From Chlorobiota bacterium (GTDB lineage Bacteria; Bacteroidota; Bacteroidia; Flavobacteriales; Flavobacteriaceae): a DNA stretch of 5,435 nt. The position numbers were made by a program, and so were the translations under genes. Each line of letters begins with the position of its first letter. The first letter of the stretch is position 1. This document shows, piece by piece, positions 1 to 5,435 of this stretch. The stretch covers positions 1 through 5,435 of the forward strand of contig JAADEB010000149.1 in NCBI GenBank assembly GCA_013153655.1. The letters run 5' to 3'. The notes under the pieces were generated by a model. That model worked only from the letters and a program-made list of their open reading frames with translations. It did not search any database and had not been told where the DNA came from.

Positions 1-72
1 TTTTTTCTTGCGGATTGGGAAGGACGTTAAAAAGATTTTTCTAAGTCGCACAGGCTAAGAAGGTTCGTTTGC

Positions 73-84
73 TATGCATGCATA
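73..84. repeat. 12-bp perfect palindrome upstream of the tig promoter
   Basis: TATGCATGCATA is its own reverse complement and lies about 45 bp before the -33 box of the tig promoter. It is short and has no spacer, so it would be a two-fold protein-binding site rather than an RNA hairpin, if it has any role. A palindrome this size can arise by chance in AT-rich DNA. Confidence 0.25.
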
Positions 85-128
85 ATTTATTTTTATAGTT
101 TCATAAATGAATTAAACAAAAATTATCA

Positions 129-158
129 TTTGATTTTTTTATAAATCCTCTATATTTG
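129..158 (+). promoter_or_regulatory. Bacteroidota housekeeping promoter for tig
   Basis: A TTTG at 129-132 is followed after 18 bases by TATATTTG at 151-158. The second element matches the Bacteroidota -7 consensus TAnnTTTG exactly, and the first matches the -33 TTTG. The spacing is close to the usual 19 or so. Transcription would start around 162-166, giving a leader of about 25 nt before the trigger factor ATG at 190. That leader is A/T-rich with no Shine-Dalgarno sequence, as is normal in this phylum. Confidence 0.75.
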
Positions 159-189
159 TCGCGCAACAATTTCTATTATTTTAAAAGAT

Positions 190-1545
190 ATGAAAATAAA
201 CGTACAAGAAGCCGGAAACGGCATATCGGAACTGAAAGTGGTTTTGGAACCCGAAGACTACCAAAATGAGGTCTTAAAGGAATTGAAAAAAATTCGTAAA
301 GAAACCCGTATGCCGGGATTTCGTCCGGGCAAAGTACCCATGAGGTTGATTGAGAACAAGTATGGCGATTCGGTGAAATTGGAAATCATCACCCGCTTGC
401 TAGACGAGGCCGTTCGTAATTACCGTAAGGATAACCGAATGGTCGTTTTCGGCAATTTGATTCCTGCCGGCGAATGGGATTTGATGAAGGAATTGGCCGC
501 CGAGACGCCTACGGCCGTGTATTTGTTTGCTCCTGTGCCGGATGTGGAATGGCCGGAAGACAAGTTGAAGGCCGTGCCGCTGTATGCACCCAAGGTGTCG
601 GACAAAACCCTGGACGAATACGTGGAACACTACCGAAACGAAGCCGGCGAATGGGTGGAAACCGATGAAATCGACGACGATACCTTGGTGTTCCTAAACC
701 TCAAAAACGAGAAAGAACCCGATGTTCTTCTCCCTGTTTTTTATAATTTCCGTGATATTAAGGATGACGAGCGCTACCGGAAAGCCGTGGAAGAGGTGAA
801 GGAGAAAAAGGAAGTTTCCGGAACCTTTGAGGAATTGGACAAACGTTTCGGCTTGAAAGAAATCATGAAAGCCATGTATAAACAGGCACCCGAATTTGCC
901 GATGAGGATAAAATAACCTTGGAATGGGCCAAGGCACAAAAGCGCAAGCCGGCCGAGATGAACGAGGCTTTTTTCGAAAAAATTTTCCCGGGCCGCGGCA
1001 TCAAAACCGAAGAAGAATTTCGCCAAGCCATAGCCGAACACCTCAACAAAACTTTTGAGAATGAAGGCCGGATTCATTATCACAATACATTATATAAAAC
1101 AATAGTGGATCATGCACCGGTGCAAATTCCCGAAGAATTCCTGGAAAAATACATCCGGCGTCAGTTTGAGAACAGCGGCGAGGAGGAAATCGCGGATATG
1201 CTCAAAAATCCCGAATTACGCGAGCATATCCTGTTCGAAGCTTTGATGGATAAATTCCTAACGGAAAAAGGTTTGGAAATTCAACCCGAAGAAATCCGTA
1301 AATCCGCCGCCGAGGAAGCCTATCAACGTTTGAAGGAATATAACATGCTTCACCTGGTGGAATCCGACGAACAATTGGCCGATTTGGGAATGAAATGGAT
1401 GGGTGAAGACACCGATTTCATGAGCCGGGTATTGCACAGCGCACGGGTCAACAAGTTCTTTAATGAATGGGAAAAAATCCTGAATCCGGAACCCGTGGAA
1501 ATTCCTTTCGAAGAATTTAAAGAAAAAATAAAGGAGGAAAAGTAA
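190..1545 (+). CDS. tig: Trigger factor, ribosome-associated chaperone
   Basis: This is a 451-residue trigger factor, the chaperone that sits at the ribosome tunnel exit and shields nascent chains in the cytoplasm. The N-terminal ribosome-binding domain (about residues 1-115) carries the signature GFRPGKVP at 43-50, the same position as in E. coli, where the FRK loop contacts ribosomal protein L23. A middle region (about 155-250) occupies the place of the FKBP-type prolyl isomerase domain, but its usual glycine- and phenylalanine-rich core is not recognisable, so isomerase activity is doubtful. The substrate-binding C-terminal domain runs from about 255 (AEMNEAFFEKIF) to the lysine/glutamate-rich tail. 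The total is close to the usual 430-450. The ATG at 190 is about 25 nt below a strong promoter and gives the normal N-terminus. It precedes clpP and clpX, as in many bacteria. No terminator hairpin follows, so read-through into clpP is likely. Confidence 0.95.
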   Translation: MKINVQEAGNGISELKVVLEPEDYQNEVLKELKKIRKETRMPGFRPGKVPMRLIENKYGDSVKLEIITRLLDEAVRNYRKDNRMVVFGNLIPAGEWDLMKELAAETPTAVYLFAPVPDVEWPEDKLKAVPLYAPKVSDKTLDEYVEHYRNEAGEWVETDEIDDDTLVFLNLKNEKEPDVLLPVFYNFRDIKDDERYRKAVEEVKEKKEVSGTFEELDKRFGLKEIMKAMYKQAPEFADEDKITLEWAKAQKRKPAEMNEAFFEKIFPGRGIKTEEEFRQAIAEHLNKTFENEGRIHYHNTLYKTIVDHAPVQIPEEFLEKYIRRQFENSGEEEIADMLKNPELREHILFEALMDKFLTEKGLEIQPEEIRKSAAEEAYQRLKEYNMLHLVESDEQLADLGMKWMGEDTDFMSRVLHSARVNKFFNEWEKILNPEPVEIPFEEFKEKIKEEK

Positions 1546-1548
1546 AAT

Positions 1549-1565
1549 TTGGCACAATCTTTGCA
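1549..1565 (+). promoter_or_regulatory. Sigma-54-type (-24/-12) promoter before clpP
   Basis: TTGGCAC at 1549-1555 and TTGCA at 1561-1565 match the sigma-54 consensus YTGGCACG-N4-TTGCW at 12 of 13 defined positions; the only mismatch is A for G at 1556. The invariant GG (1551-1552) and GC (1563-1564) are exactly 10 bases apart, as sigma-54 requires. The site begins four bases after the tig stop codon. Transcription would start near 1576, leaving a leader of about 100 nt before clpP. Such promoters need an activator ATPase bound upstream, which here would lie inside the 3' end of tig. Whether this organism has rpoN cannot be seen from the window. Confidence 0.6.
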
Positions 1566-1624
1566 TGGTCAAACAAACGAAAAAAATGAAAGTACTCGAT
1601 TAGTTTAAAAGAAAATAAAAATCA

Positions 1625-1655
1625 TTTGTAAAAAGGATAAAATTTATTAATTTAG
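1625..1655 (+). promoter_or_regulatory. Probable housekeeping promoter for clpP
   Basis: TTTG at 1625-1628 is followed after 19 bases by TAATTTAG at 1648-1655, one mismatch from the Bacteroidota -7 consensus TAnnTTTG. The predicted start near 1660-1663 leaves a leader of roughly 15 nt before the ClpP ATG. The region is very AT-rich, so a chance match is possible, but the spacing and placement are right. Confidence 0.45.
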
Positions 1656-1676
1656 GCTACGATTAAATAAGAATGT

Positions 1677-2345
1677 ATGAAAGATTACGGTAAGGAGTTT
1701 AAAAAATATGCCGTCAAGCATTTGGGAATCAGCAGTCTGTATTTGCATGAATTCGAAAATAGCATGACGCCTTACATTATCGAGGAACGCCAGCTGAACG
1801 TGGCGCAGATGGATGTGTTTTCGCGTTTGATGATGGACCGCATTATTTTCCTGGGTACGGCCATCAACGACCAGGTGGCCAACATCATTCAGGCACAATT
1901 GTTGTTTCTCGAAAGTACCGACCCGGTAAAAGACATACAATTATATATTAATTCTCCCGGAGGCGTGGTGTATTCCGGTTTGGGTGTGTACGATACCATG
2001 CAATACGTAAAGCCGGATGTGGCTACCATTTGTACCGGCGTGGCGGCTTCCATGGCGGCTATTCTTTTGGCGGCCGGAGCGGCGGGTAAGCGTTCGGCGC
2101 TTCCGCACACGCGCATCATGATCCACCAACCTTTGGGAGGTGTTCAAGGCCAGGCTTCCGATATCGAAATCACGGCTCGCGAAATCCTTCGCCTCAAAGA
2201 CGAACTCTACGATATCCTGAGCAAACATACCGGCCAACCCAAAGAAAAAATCGAAGAGGACGCCGACCGCGATTATTGGATGCGCGCCGACGAAGCCAAG
2301 GCCTACGGAATGATCGACGAAGTTTTGGTACGCAACAAAGGCTGA
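1677..2345 (+). CDS. clpP: ATP-dependent Clp protease proteolytic subunit
   Basis: This is the 222-residue serine peptidase of the ClpXP machine. It forms a barrel of two heptameric rings and cuts polypeptides fed in by the ClpX unfoldase in the cytoplasm. The catalytic triad is complete: Ser125 in GVAASMAA, His150 in RIMIHQP and Asp199 in DADRDYW, with the same spacing (25 and 49 residues) as in E. coli. The oxyanion-side motif YINSPGG (90-96) and the helix motif QGQASDIEI (157-165) are present. The N-terminus is about 30 residues longer than mature E. coli ClpP, and the axial-loop segment reads RQLNVAQMDVFSRLM in place of the common RGERxxDIYSRLL. I recall such an N-terminus in other Bacteroidota proteins. 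An alternative start at Met30 (1764) would give 193 residues, but the longer form fits the phylum and the promoter. clpX starts 8 bp downstream. Confidence 0.96.
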   Translation: MKDYGKEFKKYAVKHLGISSLYLHEFENSMTPYIIEERQLNVAQMDVFSRLMMDRIIFLGTAINDQVANIIQAQLLFLESTDPVKDIQLYINSPGGVVYSGLGVYDTMQYVKPDVATICTGVAASMAAILLAAGAAGKRSALPHTRIMIHQPLGGVQGQASDIEITAREILRLKDELYDILSKHTGQPKEKIEEDADRDYWMRADEAKAYGMIDEVLVRNKG

Positions 2346-2353
2346 TAAACCCG

Positions 2354-3583
2354 ATGGAGAGAAACGATTATCCCGAATATTGTTCCTTTTGCGGACGCTC
2401 GCATGCCGAAGTGGACGTGCTGGTGCGCGGTCATGATGCCACGGCCATTTGCAATTATTGCATCGACGATGCCTACGCTTTGATTCATAACCGCAGGGAT
2501 ACCGCCAATCCGGAGCCGGCACGCGACAAGGTCCTCAAACCCAAAGAAATTTACGATTTTCTCAACCAATATGTCATAGGCCAGGAGGAGGCCAAAAAGA
2601 CCATTTCGGTGGCGGTCTATAATCATTACAAACGCATTTTGGACCGCGGGAATCCGGATGTGGAGCTCGAAAAGAGCAATATCCTGATGGTGGGTCCCAC
2701 CGGCACGGGCAAAACCCTTATTGCGCGCACCATCGCCAAGCTGTTGGATGTGCCTTTTGCCATTGCCGACGCCACCGTTCTAACCCAGGCCGGCTATGTG
2801 GGCGAAGACGTGGAGACTATTCTCACCCGCCTGCTTCAAGCCGCCGATTATGATGTGGAAAAAGCCGAAAAAGGCATCGTGTTTATCGACGAAATCGATA
2901 AAATTGCCAGGAAAGGCGACAATCCCTCCATCACGCGCGACGTATCCGGAGAAGGCGTACAACAAGCCTTGCTCAAATTGCTGGAAGGAAGCGTGGTAAA
3001 TGTTCCACCCAAAGGAGGCCGGAAGCATCCCATGCAGGATTTTATTCAGATCGATACCAAGAATATACTGTTTATTGCCGGCGGTGCCTTCGACGGATTG
3101 GAAAAAATCATTGCCAAACGGCTCAATAAGCAAGCCGTGGGCTACCAAACCGGTTCCATCCAAAAAATAGACGAAGAAAACCTCTTGCAATATGTAAATC
3201 CCGAAGACATTCGAAAATACGGGCTGATTCCGGAAATTATAGGCCGGTTGCCCGTCATCACCCACTTGCATCCGTTGGACAGGAAAGCCCTGAAATCCAT
3301 TCTTACCGAACCCAAAAACGCTATCCTCAAACAGTACAAATACCTGTTTGAACTCGACGGAATCGAGCTTCATTTTACGCCCGGTGCCATCGATACCTTA
3401 GTGGACACGGCTTATCGCTACCAATTGGGCGCCCGCGGATTGCGTTCCCTGGTGGAACTCATCCTAAGGGATGCCATGTTTCAGCTCCCGGGTAGCGGAA
3501 CCGTACAATGGACCGTCGATAAGAAATACGTAACGGAGAAATTAAAGAATTTAAACCCTAACCAAATAAAATTAGCCGTATGA
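2354..3583 (+). CDS. clpX: ClpX, AAA+ unfoldase of the ClpXP protease
   Basis: This is a 409-residue hexameric ATPase that recognises tagged or damaged proteins, unfolds them and threads them into ClpP. Visible in order: a four-cysteine zinc finger (Cys10, Cys13, Cys33, Cys36) for substrate and adaptor binding; Walker A GPTGTGKT (114-121); pore-1 loop GYVG (147-150); Walker B ending in Asp179-Glu180; the RKH pore-entrance loop (223-225); the arginine finger Arg298 in IIGRLP; and sensor 2 GARGLR (359-364, Arg361). The ClpP-docking tripeptide, IGF in E. coli, appears as VGY at 262-264. I chose the ATG at 2354 because the zinc finger follows directly and the start lies 8 bp after the clpP stop. 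The in-frame ATG at 2276 would add 26 unrelated residues inside clpP. The stop overlaps the next gene's start as ATGA, indicating co-translation. Confidence 0.97.
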   Translation: MERNDYPEYCSFCGRSHAEVDVLVRGHDATAICNYCIDDAYALIHNRRDTANPEPARDKVLKPKEIYDFLNQYVIGQEEAKKTISVAVYNHYKRILDRGNPDVELEKSNILMVGPTGTGKTLIARTIAKLLDVPFAIADATVLTQAGYVGEDVETILTRLLQAADYDVEKAEKGIVFIDEIDKIARKGDNPSITRDVSGEGVQQALLKLLEGSVVNVPPKGGRKHPMQDFIQIDTKNILFIAGGAFDGLEKIIAKRLNKQAVGYQTGSIQKIDEENLLQYVNPEDIRKYGLIPEIIGRLPVITHLHPLDRKALKSILTEPKNAILKQYKYLFELDGIELHFTPGAIDTLVDTAYRYQLGARGLRSLVELILRDAMFQLPGSGTVQWTVDKKYVTEKLKNLNPNQIKLAV

Positions 3584-4200
3584 TGAAAGTAAACAACATG
3601 GAAGTTTTGCAGTCGTTTTTGCCGGAGAGTACGATTCCTTTCGTCGAAGACTTGATAAAAGATGCCGACGATTTGGAAATCAAAATCAGTAAACCGCGAC
3701 TCAGCAAGTGGGGTTCCTATATGCGGGAAAACGGCCGGCATGAAATTACCGTTAACAGCGACCTGAACCCTTACCAGTTTCTTTTAACCCTGTTGCATGA
3801 ATATGCACACTACCTCACCACCAAAGCCTACGACGGAAAGGTGAAACCGCACGGACAGGAATGGAAGGCCATCTTTACCGACATTCTGCACAAATTGATT
3901 GCCGAACGTAGCCTGCCCGAAGAATTAATTACCTTATTGGAAAAACATGCCCGCAGTCCGCGTGCTTCCATTACCGCCGACCTCAAATTGAAAAAACACT
4001 TGGACACCTATTCCAATTCCATTATCCAAAACGGATATACCACATTGGAACTTTTGGACGAAGGCGAAGAGTTTATTTTCCACGGGCGTGTTTTCAAAAA
4101 ATTGGAAAAACGCCGCAAACTCTACAAATGTTTGGACGTGGAGCGCAATAAATTCTATTTGTTCCAACCCGACGTAATCGTTAAGAAAATCCACTATTGA
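3580..4200 (+). CDS. SprT-like zinc metalloprotease domain protein
   Basis: This 206-residue protein has the SprT/Spartan-type zinc protease signature: HEYAH at 73-77 (His73 and His77 as ligands, Glu74 as catalytic base) and PHGQEWK at 90-96, whose His91 would be the third ligand. The family includes eukaryotic Spartan, which degrades proteins crosslinked to DNA; the bacterial role is poorly defined. The C-terminal part (about 155-206) resembles a small beta-rich domain at the place where SprT proteins carry a zinc ribbon. It has only one cysteine (Cys184), so it cannot form the usual four-cysteine site. There is no signal peptide or membrane segment, so it is probably cytoplasmic. The start overlaps the clpX stop by 4 bp (ATGA); a second ATG follows immediately at 3583, so the start is uncertain by one codon. 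Co-translation with clpX suggests joint expression, not a proven shared pathway. Confidence 0.85.
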   Translation: MMKVNNMEVLQSFLPESTIPFVEDLIKDADDLEIKISKPRLSKWGSYMRENGRHEITVNSDLNPYQFLLTLLHEYAHYLTTKAYDGKVKPHGQEWKAIFTDILHKLIAERSLPEELITLLEKHARSPRASITADLKLKKHLDTYSNSIIQNGYTTLELLDEGEEFIFHGRVFKKLEKRRKLYKCLDVERNKFYLFQPDVIVKKIHY

Positions 4201-5282
4201 TGTCGTCCCGGGTCCCCATCTATGCGGTAATTATGGCCGGGGGCGTGGGAAGCCGGTTTTGGCCGGTGAGCACCGAAGACAACCCCAAGCAATTCCTGGA
4301 TCTTACCGGATCCGGGAAGTCCTTGCTTCGGCAAACCTTCGAACGTTTGTCCCGCCTAATGCCGGCGGACCGTATCCTGGTGGTGACCAATAAACGGTAT
4401 ATCGACAAAGTGGGACAACATTTGCCCGAACTTCCTGCGGAAAATATCCTGGCCGAACCTGTTATGCGTAACACCGCACCCGCCATTCTTCTGGCGGCCG
4501 GTACCATTCATGCCCGCCATCCCGAAGCGGTGATGACGGTGGCTCCCTCCGATCATTTTATCGGAGATGAAAACAGGTTTACCGCCGATATGAAAGCCGC
4601 CATGGATTATGCCGCCACTCACGACGATTTGATAACCTTGGGTATCCGTCCCGACAGTCCCCATACCGGATACGGTTACATCCAGTATGACCCCGCAGAT
4701 GCGTCCCCCTTCAAAAAAGTTTTGCGGTTTACCGAAAAACCTCAACGCGAACAAGCCGAAAAATTTCTGCAAGAAGGAAATTATCTCTGGAATGCCGGGA
4801 TTTTTGTTTGGCGGGTTCCGGTCATCCGGGAGGCCTTTCGCCAATGTTTGCCGGAAACTTTCCGCCAACTGGAAAAAATCGATTTTAGGGACGAAAATCT
4901 GCAAGCACAAATCGATGCCGTTTTTCCGGGAGCGGAGAATATTTCGGTGGATTACGGCATCATGGAAAAAGCTTCCAATGTCAAAGTTTTGCCCGTGGAT
5001 TTCGGTTGGAACGATTTGGGCTCTTGGGATGCGCTCTATAAACAATTGCGCCGCCTGTCTGATGAAAACATTGTCATAAACGGGACTTTATTGGTAGCGG
5101 ATGCATCCGGAAATCTTATATACAATGCCCGGCCGAAAACCGTCATCATCGACGGATTGAAGGATCACCTCATTGTGAATGACGAAGGACATTTGATGAT
5201 CATTCCCCTGGACCACGCACAGGATGTCAAGCAATGGCGCCAAAAGGTCACCGAATCCGCCAAGAAAAAACAGGAGGAATAA
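4200..5282 (+). CDS. manC: Mannose-1-phosphate guanylyltransferase (GDP-mannose synthesis)
   Basis: This enzyme makes GDP-mannose from mannose 1-phosphate and GTP, supplying mannose, fucose and related sugars for surface polysaccharide and glycoprotein. Residues are numbered from the ATG at 4200 (360 residues). The nucleotide-binding motif AGGVGSRFWPVS is at 13-24, followed by PKQF (29-32). Then come EPVMRNTAPAI (87-97), the metal-binding APSDH (116-120), TGYGYI (157-162), FTEKP (178-182), NAGIFVW (199-205), SVDYGIMEK (250-258) and FGWNDLGSW (269-277). The length fits the single-domain type without a fused phosphomannose isomerase. A TTG lies one codon upstream at 4197, but the ATG is preferred because it overlaps the previous stop in the common TGATG arrangement. 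It ends the clpP-clpX-sprT-like run; no clear terminator follows. The family assignment is secure; the symbol manC is the usual one for this activity. Confidence 0.94.
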   Translation: MSSRVPIYAVIMAGGVGSRFWPVSTEDNPKQFLDLTGSGKSLLRQTFERLSRLMPADRILVVTNKRYIDKVGQHLPELPAENILAEPVMRNTAPAILLAAGTIHARHPEAVMTVAPSDHFIGDENRFTADMKAAMDYAATHDDLITLGIRPDSPHTGYGYIQYDPADASPFKKVLRFTEKPQREQAEKFLQEGNYLWNAGIFVWRVPVIREAFRQCLPETFRQLEKIDFRDENLQAQIDAVFPGAENISVDYGIMEKASNVKVLPVDFGWNDLGSWDALYKQLRRLSDENIVINGTLLVADASGNLIYNARPKTVIIDGLKDHLIVNDEGHLMIIPLDHAQDVKQWRQKVTESAKKKQEE

Positions 5283-5320
5283 AAATCCGGTAAACCGAAA
5301 GTTTATTGCGGAAAATTTCT

Positions 5321-5328
5321 TAACTTTG
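5321..5328 (+). promoter_or_regulatory. -7 promoter element for the tRNA gene
   Basis: TAACTTTG matches the Bacteroidota -7 consensus TAnnTTTG exactly and ends 13 bases before the mature tRNA 5' end, so transcription would begin only a few bases ahead of the tRNA. No proper TTTG -33 box sits at the expected distance. The nearest candidates, TTTA at 5302 and TTG at 5306, are 15 and 12 bases away, which is short. Confidence 0.5.
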
Positions 5329-5341
5329 TGCGCCTGAAAAC

Positions 5342-5428
5342 GGTGGGATGCCGGAGCGGTTGAACGGGGCGGTCTCGAAAACCGTTGTGCTCGCAAGGGC
5401 ACCGGGGGTTCGAATCCCCCTCCCACCG
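5342..5428 (+). tRNA. tRNA-Ser (anticodon CGA)
   Basis: The 87-nt gene folds into a complete class II tRNA. The acceptor stem GGTGGGA (5342-5348) pairs perfectly with TCCCACC (5421-5427), with G5428 as discriminator, typical of serine tRNAs. The D stem is CCG/CGG (5351-5353 with 5365-5367) around an 11-nt loop. The anticodon stem is 5369-5373 with 5381-5385, and its loop CTCGAAA places CGA at 5376-5378, reading codon UCG. A long variable arm (6-bp stem 5387-5392/5397-5402 with GCAA loop) confirms the serine class. The T arm is GGGGG/CCCCC around TTCGAAT (5404-5420). CCA is not encoded and must be added by tRNA nucleotidyltransferase. A T-run starts at 5430 and continues to the window edge, and may be the start of a terminator tract. 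Confidence 0.97.
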
Positions 5429-5435
5429 CTTTTTT

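Noticed and set aside
2..58. Possible 3' end of an upstream gene reading to TAA at 56-58
   Set aside because: Eighteen codons carry no recognisable signature, and other frames are open nearly as long. It cannot be told from noise.
1532..1537. AGGAGG near the end of tig (and again at 5272-5277 in manC), resembling a Shine-Dalgarno sequence
   Set aside because: Both encode lysine/glutamate-rich tails, no start codon follows at a usable distance, and the other genes here do not use such sites.
1565..1603. 12-codon open frame (MVKQTKKMKVLD) in the tig-clpP spacer, possibly a leader peptide
   Set aside because: Its first ATG overlaps the -12 element and would precede the predicted transcript start. 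The inner ATG at 1586 leaves only five codons with no regulatory pattern.
2276..2353. 26-residue N-terminal extension of ClpX from an upstream ATG
   Set aside because: It lies inside clpP in another frame, its residues look like an out-of-frame translation, and a standard ClpX N-terminus with its zinc finger starts at 2354.
1941..2522. 193-codon open frame on the minus strand across clpP and clpX
   Set aside because: It spans the junction of two certain genes on the other strand and has arginine/histidine-rich shadow composition.
2780..3373. 197-codon open frame on the minus strand inside clpX
   Set aside because: It is antisense to the conserved AAA+ core, and its residues show no recognisable domain.
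4356..5045. 229-codon open frame on the minus strand inside manC
   Set aside because: It is antisense to a clear guanylyltransferase, has no family motif that I recognise and no promoter. Long antisense frames are expected from this codon usage.
5288..5308. Possible 8-bp hairpin (two G-U pairs, loop CGAAA) after manC as a terminator
   Set aside because: The stem is weak and A/U-rich, and no T-run follows it.

Overview
The window looks like chromosomal DNA from a member of the Bacteroidota, most likely near the Flavobacteriia or Cryomorphaceae-like lineages, although the class assignment is a guess. Three things point there. The promoter-like elements have the phylum's -33 TTTG / -7 TAnnTTTG form. 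Start codons lack a Shine-Dalgarno sequence and are preceded by A/T-rich leaders. ClpP carries the longer N-terminus that I associate with this phylum.

Layout, all on the + strand: (1) 1-189, an AT-rich leader with a good housekeeping promoter; (2) tig, trigger factor (190-1545); (3) a 131-bp spacer (1546-1676) holding a near-consensus sigma-54 (-24/-12) promoter directly after the tig stop, then a more ordinary Bacteroidota promoter close to clpP; (4) clpP (1677-2345), clpX (2354-3583), a SprT-like zinc metalloprotease gene (3580-4200) and a mannose-1-phosphate guanylyltransferase gene (4200-5282), packed with an 8-bp gap and then 4-bp and 1-bp overlaps, so almost certainly one transcript; (5) a short spacer with a -7 box, then a complete tRNA-Ser(CGA) gene (5342-5428) and the start of a T-run at the window edge.

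Functionally this is a protein quality-control cluster. Trigger factor meets nascent chains at the ribosome exit, and ClpXP unfolds and degrades tagged or damaged proteins. The SprT-like protein is a predicted metalloprotease of a family linked to DNA-protein crosslink proteolysis in eukaryotes. The last gene makes GDP-mannose for surface glycans and seems to be an operon passenger rather than a mechanistic partner.

The genes are mostly well-known families. I see no mobile element, CRISPR array, toxin-antitoxin pair or clearly new system. The best leads are the sigma-54-type promoter in front of clpPX, the translationally coupled SprT-like protein that lacks the usual four-cysteine zinc ribbon, the unrecognisable FKBP core in trigger factor, and the altered ClpP-docking tripeptide in ClpX.
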